From an uncultured Clostridia bacterium (GTDB taxonomy: Bacteria; Bacillota; Clostridia; TANB77; CAG-508), in contig CAKPPS010000008.1 in assembly GCA_934177795.1 (NCBI GenBank), positions 1 to 50,451 on the forward strand: 50,451 bases of DNA. Direction: 5' to 3'. The notes under the pieces were generated by a model. The model saw only the letters and a program-made list of their open reading frames with translations, searched no databases and was not told the DNA's origin. Numbering within the stretch: position 1 is the stretch's first letter; every line of letters starts with the position of its first letter. Shown here piece after piece: positions 9,934 through 18,388 of the stretch. A program made the position numbers and the translations under genes.

Positions 9934-10780
9934 TTACATTATTTCTGTATCTATGATCTCTTTTATATATTCTGCTGATGTTTCTGGTGCAAATTTTCCG
10001 TGGTAATCCTAAAGCTTCTACAAAATTTATATTGAGTTCTTTCACCATTTTTCTATTTATTCCACCTGGTTTACTAGCTAAATCAATTACTAATGTTTCT
10101 TTATTTATTTCTTTTAATTCTTCTGTTATTATTTCTTTAGGAATCGTATTTATAATAATATCGTATTTTTTTAAGATTTCTTTCTGTTTTTTTATATCAT
10201 CAACTGTTATTATATTATATCCACTAGCTATGCACCAACTTTTTTCCTCCATATTCATTGCAAGACATGTTACATTTACGTTTAAGGCTTTTAACTTATT
10301 TGATAAGACTTTTCCTATTCTTCCATATCCCATAATTAAACAATTACTATTATGTAAAACTTTATGCCTTCTATTTAATATAATTTCTATTGTTGCTTCT
10401 GATGTAGGAATCGCATTTAAAACTGCAAATTGTTCATTTTTTGCAATGTCAATTATTTTACAGTTTTGTTTTTCTAATTTTTCTTTTAAGCTTGTATTTA
10501 TATTACATGCAACAATTACTTTATTTTTTAAATATTTTAATAATTTGTCAATATTTATTTGTGTATCTGAATATTGCATATTTAAATTTATATTATCTTT
10601 TGTAAATGGTATTGGTAAAATTATAATATCACTTCTCATTACTTCTGTAATATCATAAATAGAGTTAATATTAGGTTCTAATTTATTAAACCCACAAATT
10701 TTTACTTGCTCTTTGTTTAACAATAATTGTTTATATAAATAAAAATTTCTTAAGTCTCCTCCTATAATATAAAATTTCAT
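9934..10780 (-). CDS. dpaA: Dipicolinate synthase subunit A, with a +1 frameshift at a CGG codon
   Basis: NAD(P)-binding subunit of dipicolinate synthase (SpoVFA), which makes the Ca-chelating DPA of the spore core. The ATG at 10780 follows a GGAGG site; an upstream in-frame ATG at 10816 overlaps poor context. The C-terminal Rossmann half is clear (LIMGYGRIGKVLSNKLK, VIDLASKPGGI, EALGLP). After EALGLP the 0 frame meets CGG at 10000-9998 and runs on as basic nonsense into uppP, to 9845. Skipping the C at 10000 gives LP|GKFAPETSAEYI and a TAA at 9934, the normal DpaA C-terminus, for 281 residues. No dpaB follows; uppP occupies its usual place. Confidence 0.9.
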
Positions 10781-10840
10781 ATTTAAAAATTCCTCCTTAG
10801 TAAAATATAGTTGCATATCTATTTTTTATGAATATGAATT

Positions 10841-12067
10841 TTATTTTTGCTTTTCGTCTTTTTCATTATTTCTATTTATATTTTGAGTATTTATTATTTT
10901 ATTTTTCTTTAATAAATTTATATCATTATAGCTTAAATGCCTTGTTATATCTACCATTTCTTCTAAATGTTCTTTTGCTGTTATTTCTATTTTGGTTAAT
11001 TTATTATTTTTTTCTTCTTTTTCTTCAAAATTGAATGGTACTGATATCTTTGCCATTATTGGTATAAATAATGGTTCTTTTTTTACTTTGTCTACGATTC
11101 TTCTATTTCCTATATCTATTGCTATATTAACATATTTTATAGCTGTTTCTTTATCTCCTTTTATTAAACATATCTTTGATAATTCATAATATCCATCAGC
11201 TGATAATTCTTCCTCTTCTATTGCTTCTAAAAATCTTTTTTTGGCTTCTTCTAAATCCTTATAAATTAATGCTATTTCTGCTAATGAATATTTTGCATTA
11301 TATAATAATGAATTAATTTCTGCTGCTTTTTCATAACAAATCTTAGCACTTTGGAAATCATTTAACATTGTATAAGCCATTCCTAAACTATAGTTTAGTT
11401 CATAACTTACAGGATTATATTTTAATGCTTCTTGATATATTGTAACTGCTTCTTTATATCTTTCTTGATCCATTAATATATTACCTAATAATTCCGTTGC
11501 ATTGTACATATCTGGCTTTTTTTCTAATAAGTTAAATAACATCATAGAAGCTTCTTCTTTTTTGTTTAAACTATTTAGCAATTCTGCAACTATATAATAT
11601 GAGTCATAATCTTTTTTATTTATATCTATTGCTAGTACATATTCATCAATTGCTCTTCTCATTCCACCTTCTTCTTTGTACAATTCTGCCAACATTTTGT
11701 GTCCTTTGTAACTATCTGGTACTTTTTCTATCAAATTTAACAATGCTTCTTTTGCCTGTTTATTTTTTCCAAATAGTAAATATATTTTTGCTTTTATAAC
11801 ATTAACAAATTCAATTAATGTTATTCCATTCTTTTCCATAACAATGATTAATACTGGTATTATAACTGCAAAACCATATTTTAATATATTTATTATAATA
11901 TTTGATTCTATTATTGATAAGAATTCTAAAAAATTTATCGTAATTCCTATAAATTCTAAAATTAATACAATTATATAGCTTGTATCATTATTTTTTATCA
12001 TTTTAAAGAACATATACACAAAAATTGCTAATGAAATAATTGTAAATATAAATTGTTCTACTATCAT
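10841..12067 (-). CDS. Membrane-anchored TPR-repeat protein
   Basis: The 408 residues start with three hydrophobic segments (about 5-21, 32-51, 61-77). About seven tetratricopeptide repeats follow, from residue 100 to 330 (for example GHKMLAELYKEEG, NATELLGNILMDQERYKEA, LNYSLGMAYTMLNDFQSA), and then a charged Asn/Lys-rich tail. TPR arrays are protein-interaction scaffolds, and no specific partner can be named. It lies 20 bp after rnhA and about 60 bp before dpaA, so it is co-transcribed with them. Confidence 0.8.
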   Translation of the reverse strand: MIVEQFIFTIISLAIFVYMFFKMIKNNDTSYIIVLILEFIGITINFLEFLSIIESNIIINILKYGFAVIIPVLIIVMEKNGITLIEFVNVIKAKIYLLFGKNKQAKEALLNLIEKVPDSYKGHKMLAELYKEEGGMRRAIDEYVLAIDINKKDYDSYYIVAELLNSLNKKEEASMMLFNLLEKKPDMYNATELLGNILMDQERYKEAVTIYQEALKYNPVSYELNYSLGMAYTMLNDFQSAKICYEKAAEINSLLYNAKYSLAEIALIYKDLEEAKKRFLEAIEEEELSADGYYELSKICLIKGDKETAIKYVNIAIDIGNRRIVDKVKKEPLFIPIMAKISVPFNFEEKEEKNNKLTKIEITAKEHLEEMVDITRHLSYNDINLLKKNKIINTQNINRNNEKDEKQK

Positions 12068-12087
12068 TTTGTATCTCCTTCTATTTT

Positions 12088-12522
12088 TTATAAATTTTTA
12101 ATTGCTTCTCTTGCCATTTCATCACATCTATTATTAAATTCATTATCACTATGTCCTTTTACTTTTATAAATTTAACTTTATGCACTTTGGTTAAACCAT
12201 ATAATTCTTGCCAAACTTCTTTATTTTTCACTGCTGCCTTACCAGAAGTTTTCCAATTATTTTTTACCCAATTATAAATCCAACCTTGATTAAAAGCATT
12301 TACTACATAAGCACTATCACTATATACTTCTACCTCAGATGGATATTTTAATGATTTTAGCCCTTCTATAACTGCTGTTAATTCCATTATATTATTAGTT
12401 GTATTTTTGTTTCCTCCTGATATTTCTTTCTTATGTTCTTTATACATTAAAATAGCTCCCCAGCCTCCTGGACCTGGATTGCCTGAGCAAGCTCCATCTG
12501 TATATATAATTATTTTATCCAC
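12088..12522 (-). CDS. rnhA: Ribonuclease HI
   Basis: Degrades the RNA strand of RNA-DNA hybrids. The four catalytic acids are visible: YTDGACSGNPG, IMELTAV, YSDSAYV and GHSDNEFNNRCD. The start is assigned to GTG at 12522 because GGAGG ends 6 nt before it; the upstream ATG at 12540 would place that ribosome-binding site inside the gene. It gives 144 residues, typical length. First gene of the unit running to uppP. Confidence 0.94.
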   Translation of the reverse strand: MDKIIIYTDGACSGNPGPGGWGAILMYKEHKKEISGGNKNTTNNIMELTAVIEGLKSLKYPSEVEVYSDSAYVVNAFNQGWIYNWVKNNWKTSGKAAVKNKEVWQELYGLTKVHKVKFIKVKGHSDNEFNNRCDEMAREAIKNL

Positions 12523-12636
12523 TAATATCCTCCAATTCATTCATTATATTTCTGTTTATTGTTTTTTGCTATTTTTTATGATAATATTATAACAGTATTT
12601 TATTAATTATACAATAACTATGAAAGGATTTTTAAT

Positions 12637-13866
12637 ATGGATAAAGTTCTTGGCATTATTGCTGAATATAACCCTTTTCATAATGGTCATTTATACCATT
12701 TACAGCAATCAAAAAAAGCTCTTAATATTTCTCATTCAATTGCTATTATTAGTGGCAATTTCACTCAAAGAGGCTCTGTCTCTATAATAAATAAGTGGAC
12801 TAAAGCTGAAATGGCTTTAAAAAATGGCATTGATTTAGTGATAGAATTACCTTTACTTTACTCTATTTCAAGTGCCGAAAATTTTGCTGAAGGTGCTATA
12901 AAAATTCTTAATTCTATAAATCTTGTTGATTATATATCTTTTGGTTCTGAATGTGGAGATATAAATAAATTAACAGATATTGCAAATATTTTATATAATG
13001 AACCTAAAGAATATAAAAATCTATTATCTATAGAATTACGCAAAGGTTTATCTTTTCCTAAGGCTAGAGAGCTTGCTTTAAATAAATATTTAAAAACTGA
13101 TAACATTTCAAATTTACTTGGTTCTTCAAATAATATTTTAGGTATTGAATATATAAAAGCTTTAAGAAAATATAAAAGCAATATTGTGCCTTTTACACTA
13201 CAAAGATTTAATACAAATTATAATGATTTTAATATTAATAATAATATTGCTAGTAGTACAGCTATTAGACAATTTTTGAAAAATGAAGATTTCGACTCTA
13301 TATCTAAAGTACTTCCACCTGATGTTGTAGAAATTGTATTAGATAAATTTAACTCTGGAGAAGTTTTAACTGATTTATCTATATTTGAAAAGGAAATTAT
13401 TTATACCCTTCGCAAAATGTCTATTAAAGAAATTTCTATGCTTCCAGATGTAACTGAAGGTTTAGAGTATTCTATTAAAAATGCTGTTAATCAATGTAAC
13501 AATATTTCGTCTTTAATTGAACAAATCAAATCCAAAAGATATACCTATACTCGATTACAAAGGATTTTAATTTATTGTTTACTCGGTATAACCAAAGATG
13601 ATATGAATTTAGCTAAAAATACAATTCCATTTATTAGAGTTTTAGGATTTAATGCTAATGGAAAAAAATTATTATCAAGCATTTCAAAAAACAATCCTAA
13701 TTTACATATTATAACTTCTGTAAAAAAATTTATGGATTCCTGCGTAGATGATAATTTAAAATTAATATTAAAAAAAGATATTTTAGCTTCAAATATTTAT
13801 ACTCTAGGGTATAATTCTAGTTCACCAGCTAATTTAGATTATACCCATAAATTAATAATAACATAG
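12637..13866 (+). CDS. tmcAL: tRNA(Met) cytidine acetate ligase (TmcAL/YlbM)
   Basis: Acetylates C34 of elongator tRNA-Met using acetate and ATP. The 409 residues open with the family signature GIIAEYNPFHNGHLYHL, a nucleotidyltransferase HxGH motif, and include ISGNFTQRG and LLGSSNNILGIEYIKAL. The ATG follows AAAGGA. It is transcribed divergently from rnhA. The stop codon lies inside the stem of the following terminator. Confidence 0.94.
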   Translation: MDKVLGIIAEYNPFHNGHLYHLQQSKKALNISHSIAIISGNFTQRGSVSIINKWTKAEMALKNGIDLVIELPLLYSISSAENFAEGAIKILNSINLVDYISFGSECGDINKLTDIANILYNEPKEYKNLLSIELRKGLSFPKARELALNKYLKTDNISNLLGSSNNILGIEYIKALRKYKSNIVPFTLQRFNTNYNDFNINNNIASSTAIRQFLKNEDFDSISKVLPPDVVEIVLDKFNSGEVLTDLSIFEKEIIYTLRKMSIKEISMLPDVTEGLEYSIKNAVNQCNNISSLIEQIKSKRYTYTRLQRILIYCLLGITKDDMNLAKNTIPFIRVLGFNANGKKLLSSISKNNPNLHIITSVKKFMDSCVDDNLKLILKKDILASNIYTLGYNSSSPANLDYTHKLIIT

Positions 13867-13902
13867 TAGAAATTTGATTTTTTCTACTATGTTACTTTTT
13901 TT
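13860..13902 (+). terminator. Rho-independent terminator of tmcAL
   Basis: A 13-bp stem (13860-13872 with 13881-13893), then AC and a run of seven T. The left arm contains the tmcAL stop codon. It may also serve the convergent glgP. Confidence 0.88.
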
Positions 13903-13913
13903 ATACGATTTTT

Positions 13914-16481
13914 CTATTTTGTAATCCATTTAACTAAATCTAAATTAGCTGGTTCTAAAATCATTTTATTTTTTGGCATAACTCTGAAAGTATATCCATA
14001 ATTTCCACCTGTTGTTAATTCGATTTTAGCTGTATAATAATATTTTTTATTTTCTGAGTCAGCTTTTTTTAGTTTCATTGGTATTATATTTACACTTTCA
14101 ACAATACCATTCTCTAAGATTTTTCCATAATATACTTCTGCTGTTATATTTTCTACATCAATGTTTGGAAGGTCTACTTCACATTCCACTTCTAAATTTT
14201 TTCCGGCATCTACAGTGACATTTTCCAAATTATTTCCTTGTGTTATTTTTATATCTTTCCAATTTTTATATAAATCTTTTTTCCAAGCATTATATTCTGC
14301 TACATTATCAACATTATCATAATATTTTTTTGTTAAATTACACAATGGTATATAGAATTGATTTGTATAATCAACTAACATTCTTGCTGTACTATATTTT
14401 CCTCCTGTTGTTATTATAGAATTTTTCATTAATTGTATCCATCTTTTTGATATTCCATTTTTATCTTTTTCATAATATATTTGTGCTATTTTTTCTTCTA
14501 GTGTATTATACATACTTTCACTATCTGCTACATCTTGTGCTTCATAAGAATCATAAGTTGCATTAGTACCTATTGTCCAGCCATTAGTTTGAGTATATCC
14601 TTCTGCCCACCAGCCATCTAATACACTAAAGTTTATAACTCCATTAACAGATGCTTTTTGTCCACTTGTTCCTGATGCTTCCATTGGTCTTCTTGGATTA
14701 TTTAACCATACATCTACACCACTTACTAAATATCTTGACATAGCTATATTATAGTTTTCTAATAAGAATATTTTTCCTTTAAATTGTGGCATCATTGACA
14801 CTTCGTGAATATACTTTATTAAATCTTGCCCTTCTTTATCTGCTGGGTGTGCTTTTCCCGCAAAAATTAATTGAATTGGTCTGTCTGTATTGTTCATAAT
14901 TTGTGTTATTCTCTCAAGATCTTTAAATATCAATGTTGCTCTTTTATATGTAGCAAATCTTCTCGCAAAACCTATTGTTAAAGCTTCTGGGTTTAATTTT
15001 GATACTATCTCATTTATTGACTCATAACTATATCCTGATCTTCTTAATCTTTCAGTTGTATTTTCTTTTACTAAATTTAATAATTTTTTCTTTCGCTCTA
15101 TATGAACATTCCATAATTTTTCATCTGGAATATTTTTTATTTTTTCCCATATAGAATCTTGATACATATTATCTTGCCAATATGGGACCAAATATTTATT
15201 ATATAATTCTTTTAATTTTGGAGCTAGCCATGTACAAGTATGTATTCCATTTGTTACATATCCAATTGGTGATTCATTTGCTGCAATATTAGGCCATACA
15301 TCACCAAATAATTCTCTTGATACTGCTCCATGAAGTTTGCTTACTCCATTTTTCTTTCCTGCAATCTTTAAGGCTAATATTCCCATATTAAAACCACTAT
15401 CTAAATCTGGTCCTGGTTTCATTCCTAATTTTAAAAATTCTTCTCTAGTAATTCCTAATCTTGGCCAGAAGTTTTGGAAATATTTCTCTACTAAATCTAT
15501 TGGAAAAATATCATTTCCTGCAGGTACTGGTGTATGTGTTGTAAACACTGTTTTTGAACTTGCTATATCTTTAGCCACCTCAAATGTTACTTGTTTTTCT
15601 GCTATAATATCTTTTATTATTTCTAAATTTAAAAATGCTGAATGTCCTTCATTCATGTGATATACTGTTGGTTTCAATCCTAAATATTTAGTCAATAAAT
15701 TCACTCCTGCCATACCTAAAACAATCTCTTGTCTTATTCTCATTTCTTGGTCTCCACCATATAATCTTAATGTTACATCTCTATCTTCTGGATTATTTTT
15801 TGGTATATCTGAATCTAGTAAATATAATTTTACTCTTCCAACATTAATTTGCCATACTTTTAAATATAATCTTCTTTTAGGGAATTTAACATATATTGTT
15901 AAATCTTCTCCTTTTTCATCTTTTACTGGATTTATTGGTAAATCATATAAATCTATATTTGTATATTCTGTTTCTTGTTGTCCATAACCATTGATTTTTT
16001 GATTAAAATATCCATTTTTATATAGCAATCCTACCCCCACAAGCGGAATTCCTAAATCACTTGCAGCTTTTAAATGGTCTCCTGATAATATTCCTAATCC
16101 TCCTGAATAAATTGGAATTGTTTCATCTAATCCATATTCAGCTGAAAAATATGCAATTAAATCATTTTTATTTTCTGGATATTTATTATTAAACCATGTA
16201 TTTTTACTATTAATATAATCTTCAAAATTGTCTGCAATTTTATCATATTCATTTAAAAAGTTTTTATCTCTTGTGACTTTTTCTAAACTTTCTTGTGATA
16301 CTTGTCTTAAAAATTTAACTGGATTTTTATTGCATTGTTCCCACAAATCCATATCTATTTTTTGAAATAATTTCAAAAATTCTGTATTCCATGCCCACCA
16401 TAAATTATTAGCTATATCGCCTAATTTTTCTATTCTTTTTGGTAATTGTGGATTTACCGTTATTCTATTGAATACATACAT
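13914..16481 (-). CDS. glgP: Glycogen/alpha-glucan phosphorylase
   Basis: Releases glucose-1-phosphate from glycogen by phosphorolysis with PLP. The 855 residues belong to the long-N-terminus type (DUF3417-like start, NNLWWAWNTEFL near residue 26). Landmarks are FTTHTPVPAGNDIF near residue 311 and the PLP-site region RRPMEASGTSGQKASVNG near residue 595. An extra C-terminal segment of about 150 residues is typical of this subtype. A strong AAGGAGG precedes the ATG. It works with the GT4 synthase (22489) and the GH57 enzyme (44137), which are not adjacent. Confidence 0.96.
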   Translation of the reverse strand: MYVFNRITVNPQLPKRIEKLGDIANNLWWAWNTEFLKLFQKIDMDLWEQCNKNPVKFLRQVSQESLEKVTRDKNFLNEYDKIADNFEDYINSKNTWFNNKYPENKNDLIAYFSAEYGLDETIPIYSGGLGILSGDHLKAASDLGIPLVGVGLLYKNGYFNQKINGYGQQETEYTNIDLYDLPINPVKDEKGEDLTIYVKFPKRRLYLKVWQINVGRVKLYLLDSDIPKNNPEDRDVTLRLYGGDQEMRIRQEIVLGMAGVNLLTKYLGLKPTVYHMNEGHSAFLNLEIIKDIIAEKQVTFEVAKDIASSKTVFTTHTPVPAGNDIFPIDLVEKYFQNFWPRLGITREEFLKLGMKPGPDLDSGFNMGILALKIAGKKNGVSKLHGAVSRELFGDVWPNIAANESPIGYVTNGIHTCTWLAPKLKELYNKYLVPYWQDNMYQDSIWEKIKNIPDEKLWNVHIERKKKLLNLVKENTTERLRRSGYSYESINEIVSKLNPEALTIGFARRFATYKRATLIFKDLERITQIMNNTDRPIQLIFAGKAHPADKEGQDLIKYIHEVSMMPQFKGKIFLLENYNIAMSRYLVSGVDVWLNNPRRPMEASGTSGQKASVNGVINFSVLDGWWAEGYTQTNGWTIGTNATYDSYEAQDVADSESMYNTLEEKIAQIYYEKDKNGISKRWIQLMKNSIITTGGKYSTARMLVDYTNQFYIPLCNLTKKYYDNVDNVAEYNAWKKDLYKNWKDIKITQGNNLENVTVDAGKNLEVECEVDLPNIDVENITAEVYYGKILENGIVESVNIIPMKLKKADSENKKYYYTAKIELTTGGNYGYTFRVMPKNKMILEPANLDLVKWITK

Positions 16482-16575
16482 CTATTTTTCCTCCTTAGTA
16501 ATTTTTCATTTTATCTTTTTGTTACGAATATATTATCTATTAAATAAGAAAAAAAGTCAAATCTTTTTTTTACTT

Positions 16576-16987
16576 TTATAATTTTTTTAAAATATTCTTT
16601 GCGGTTACAGCTCCTAAATATTCTTCAGGCAAAACTATTTCATCTACATCGAGTTTTTGTAAAATTCTTTTATGTAGTTTATTTCCTGCTTTAGCAATTA
16701 CATAATTAACACCTGCTTCTTTTAATGCTAGACATGTAATTATACTAACAGATACACTTTCTCCTATTCCAACAACTCCAATATTAAAATCCTGTACTGG
16801 AATTCCGGTCAAATGCATCTATATTTGTTATATCCATACATACAGCTTTAGTTGCAAACTTACTAGCTCTCTCTACTAATTTCATATCTTTATCTACTGC
16901 TAAAACTTCCATTCCTGCTTCTGATAACTTTTTGGCTACATTCATCCCATATATTCCTAATCCAATAACAATACATTGATTTTTCAT
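16576..16987 (-). CDS. ktrA: K+ uptake regulator KtrA/TrkA (RCK_N domain only), with a +1 frameshift at a CGG codon
   Basis: Nucleotide-binding gating subunit for the adjacent KtrB channel. The 0 frame from ATG 16987 encodes a Rossmann fold (CIVIGLGIYGMNVAKKL, EVLAVDKD, CMDITNIDAFD), then meets CGG at 16807-16805 and stops six codons later. Skipping the C at 16807 gives DAFD|GIPVQDFNIGVVGIGE and continues to 16576, matching the RCK pattern in which a Gly-containing turn precedes a second VVaIGe strand. The joined product is 136 residues: the N-terminal RCK half is complete but the usual C-terminal TrkA_C domain is absent. It lies 41 bp after ktrB. Confidence 0.88.
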
Positions 16988-17028
16988 AATTAATTCATCC
17001 TTTCTGTATAAACTAAATTTTCAAATTT

Positions 17029-18321
17029 CTATAGCATAACACTACCTTGAACATATTCTACATCGGTATTTTCTTTTTTGTTTAAAATTAATATTGATAA
17101 TATAGAAATCGGTCCTACTCTTCCTATATACATTAATGTTATTAATATTATTTTTGCTATTATATTTAATGTAGCTACATCAACAACTGTTAATCCTGTT
17201 GCTGAATATGCAGAAGCACACATAAAAATAATTTTATCTATACTTAAAGCTTGTGCTTTTACAAATATAATTATTGATATAAATATTAATGTAATACTTA
17301 TAACTATATTTGTTATTGCTTGTTTTACCGTTTGTATATCAATTTTTTTATAAAATACTATTATGTCTTTTTTGTTTCTAAGTGTTGCATGAACAGTTAA
17401 TGCTAAAATTGCTATAGATGTTATTCTAATTCCACCCGAAGTAGAACCAGGAGCTCCTCCAATAGTCATAAGCAAAGATATTACTAATTTAGTAATAGTA
17501 CTTGTACTTGACATATCAATAGTTGAAAATCCTGTTGTTCTAGCTGTTACAGATGTAAATATCAGTTCTAATATTGTTAAATTTGGTTCTGTTATCTTTA
17601 ACACTACTAGTGATAAACCATATATTATTAATGTTGTTGTTAAAACAATTTTAGTATGAAACTCTAGATGTATAAAACTTTTTCGTTTTATACATCTAAT
17701 TATATCTTCAATAACAAAATACCCAATTCCTCCTAAAGCCATTAAAACTATTAGTACAATATTTATATATATATTATCTTTAAATGCAATTAAGCTATTG
17801 CTTCCAAATAAATCAAATCCTGCATTGCAAAATGCTGTAATAGAATGAAATATACTATACCATATTCCTTTAGTTATTCCTAATCTTGGTATAAAATCTA
17901 TTGATAAAAATATACTTCCTACTAATTGAATAACCATTGTATATTTTACAACTTCTTTTAATTTTTGCTTTAATTTTCCATATTGAGTATTATTTAATGC
18001 ACTACTTAACAATAATGTTTCTGATAATGACATTTTTCTTCTTTTAAAACTCAATATGAATGATATAAATGTAACAAACCCTATTGCTCCAATTTCTGTA
18101 ATTATGGCTATAATTACTTGACCTAGAAATGTATAATCTTGTCCTAAGTTAACAGTTGTTAACCCGTTTACACAAGTTGCTGAAACAGCAGTAAATAAAG
18201 CATCAAATATCCCAACACTCCCATTATTACTAATTGGTAACAATAAAAATATCCATCCGACTAATATAATTGACAAAAATCCAAAACATGGTATTAAATA
18301 TATATTTTTATTCCTTATCAT
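17029..18321 (-). CDS. ktrB: K+ uptake channel subunit KtrB/TrkH family
   Basis: Membrane-embedded potassium translocator with four pore repeats. The 430 residues show the four selectivity-filter loops: TCVNGLTTV near residue 49, FCNAGFDLFG near residue 163, TARTTGFSTID near residue 262 and YSATGLTVVD near residue 373. There are about ten hydrophobic helices. It is the upstream gene of the ktrB-ktrA pair, 67 bp after the ATPase gene on the same strand. Confidence 0.95.
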   Translation of the reverse strand: MIRNKNIYLIPCFGFLSIILVGWIFLLLPISNNGSVGIFDALFTAVSATCVNGLTTVNLGQDYTFLGQVIIAIITEIGAIGFVTFISFILSFKRRKMSLSETLLLSSALNNTQYGKLKQKLKEVVKYTMVIQLVGSIFLSIDFIPRLGITKGIWYSIFHSITAFCNAGFDLFGSNSLIAFKDNIYINIVLIVLMALGGIGYFVIEDIIRCIKRKSFIHLEFHTKIVLTTTLIIYGLSLVVLKITEPNLTILELIFTSVTARTTGFSTIDMSSTSTITKLVISLLMTIGGAPGSTSGGIRITSIAILALTVHATLRNKKDIIVFYKKIDIQTVKQAITNIVISITLIFISIIIFVKAQALSIDKIIFMCASAYSATGLTVVDVATLNIIAKIILITLMYIGRVGPISILSILILNKKENTDVEYVQGSVML

Positions 18322-18388
18322 CTTTAGTTTGATTCCTTCCTCTTTTTACTAAATTTTACTATAATGTTTTTGATTTTTCAATAACTTT

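Noticed and set aside
9978..10658. 226-codon plus-strand ORF opposite dpaA
   Set aside because: A shadow of dpaA: Phe/Ile/Ser-rich antisense text typical of AT-rich complement strands, with no ribosome-binding site.
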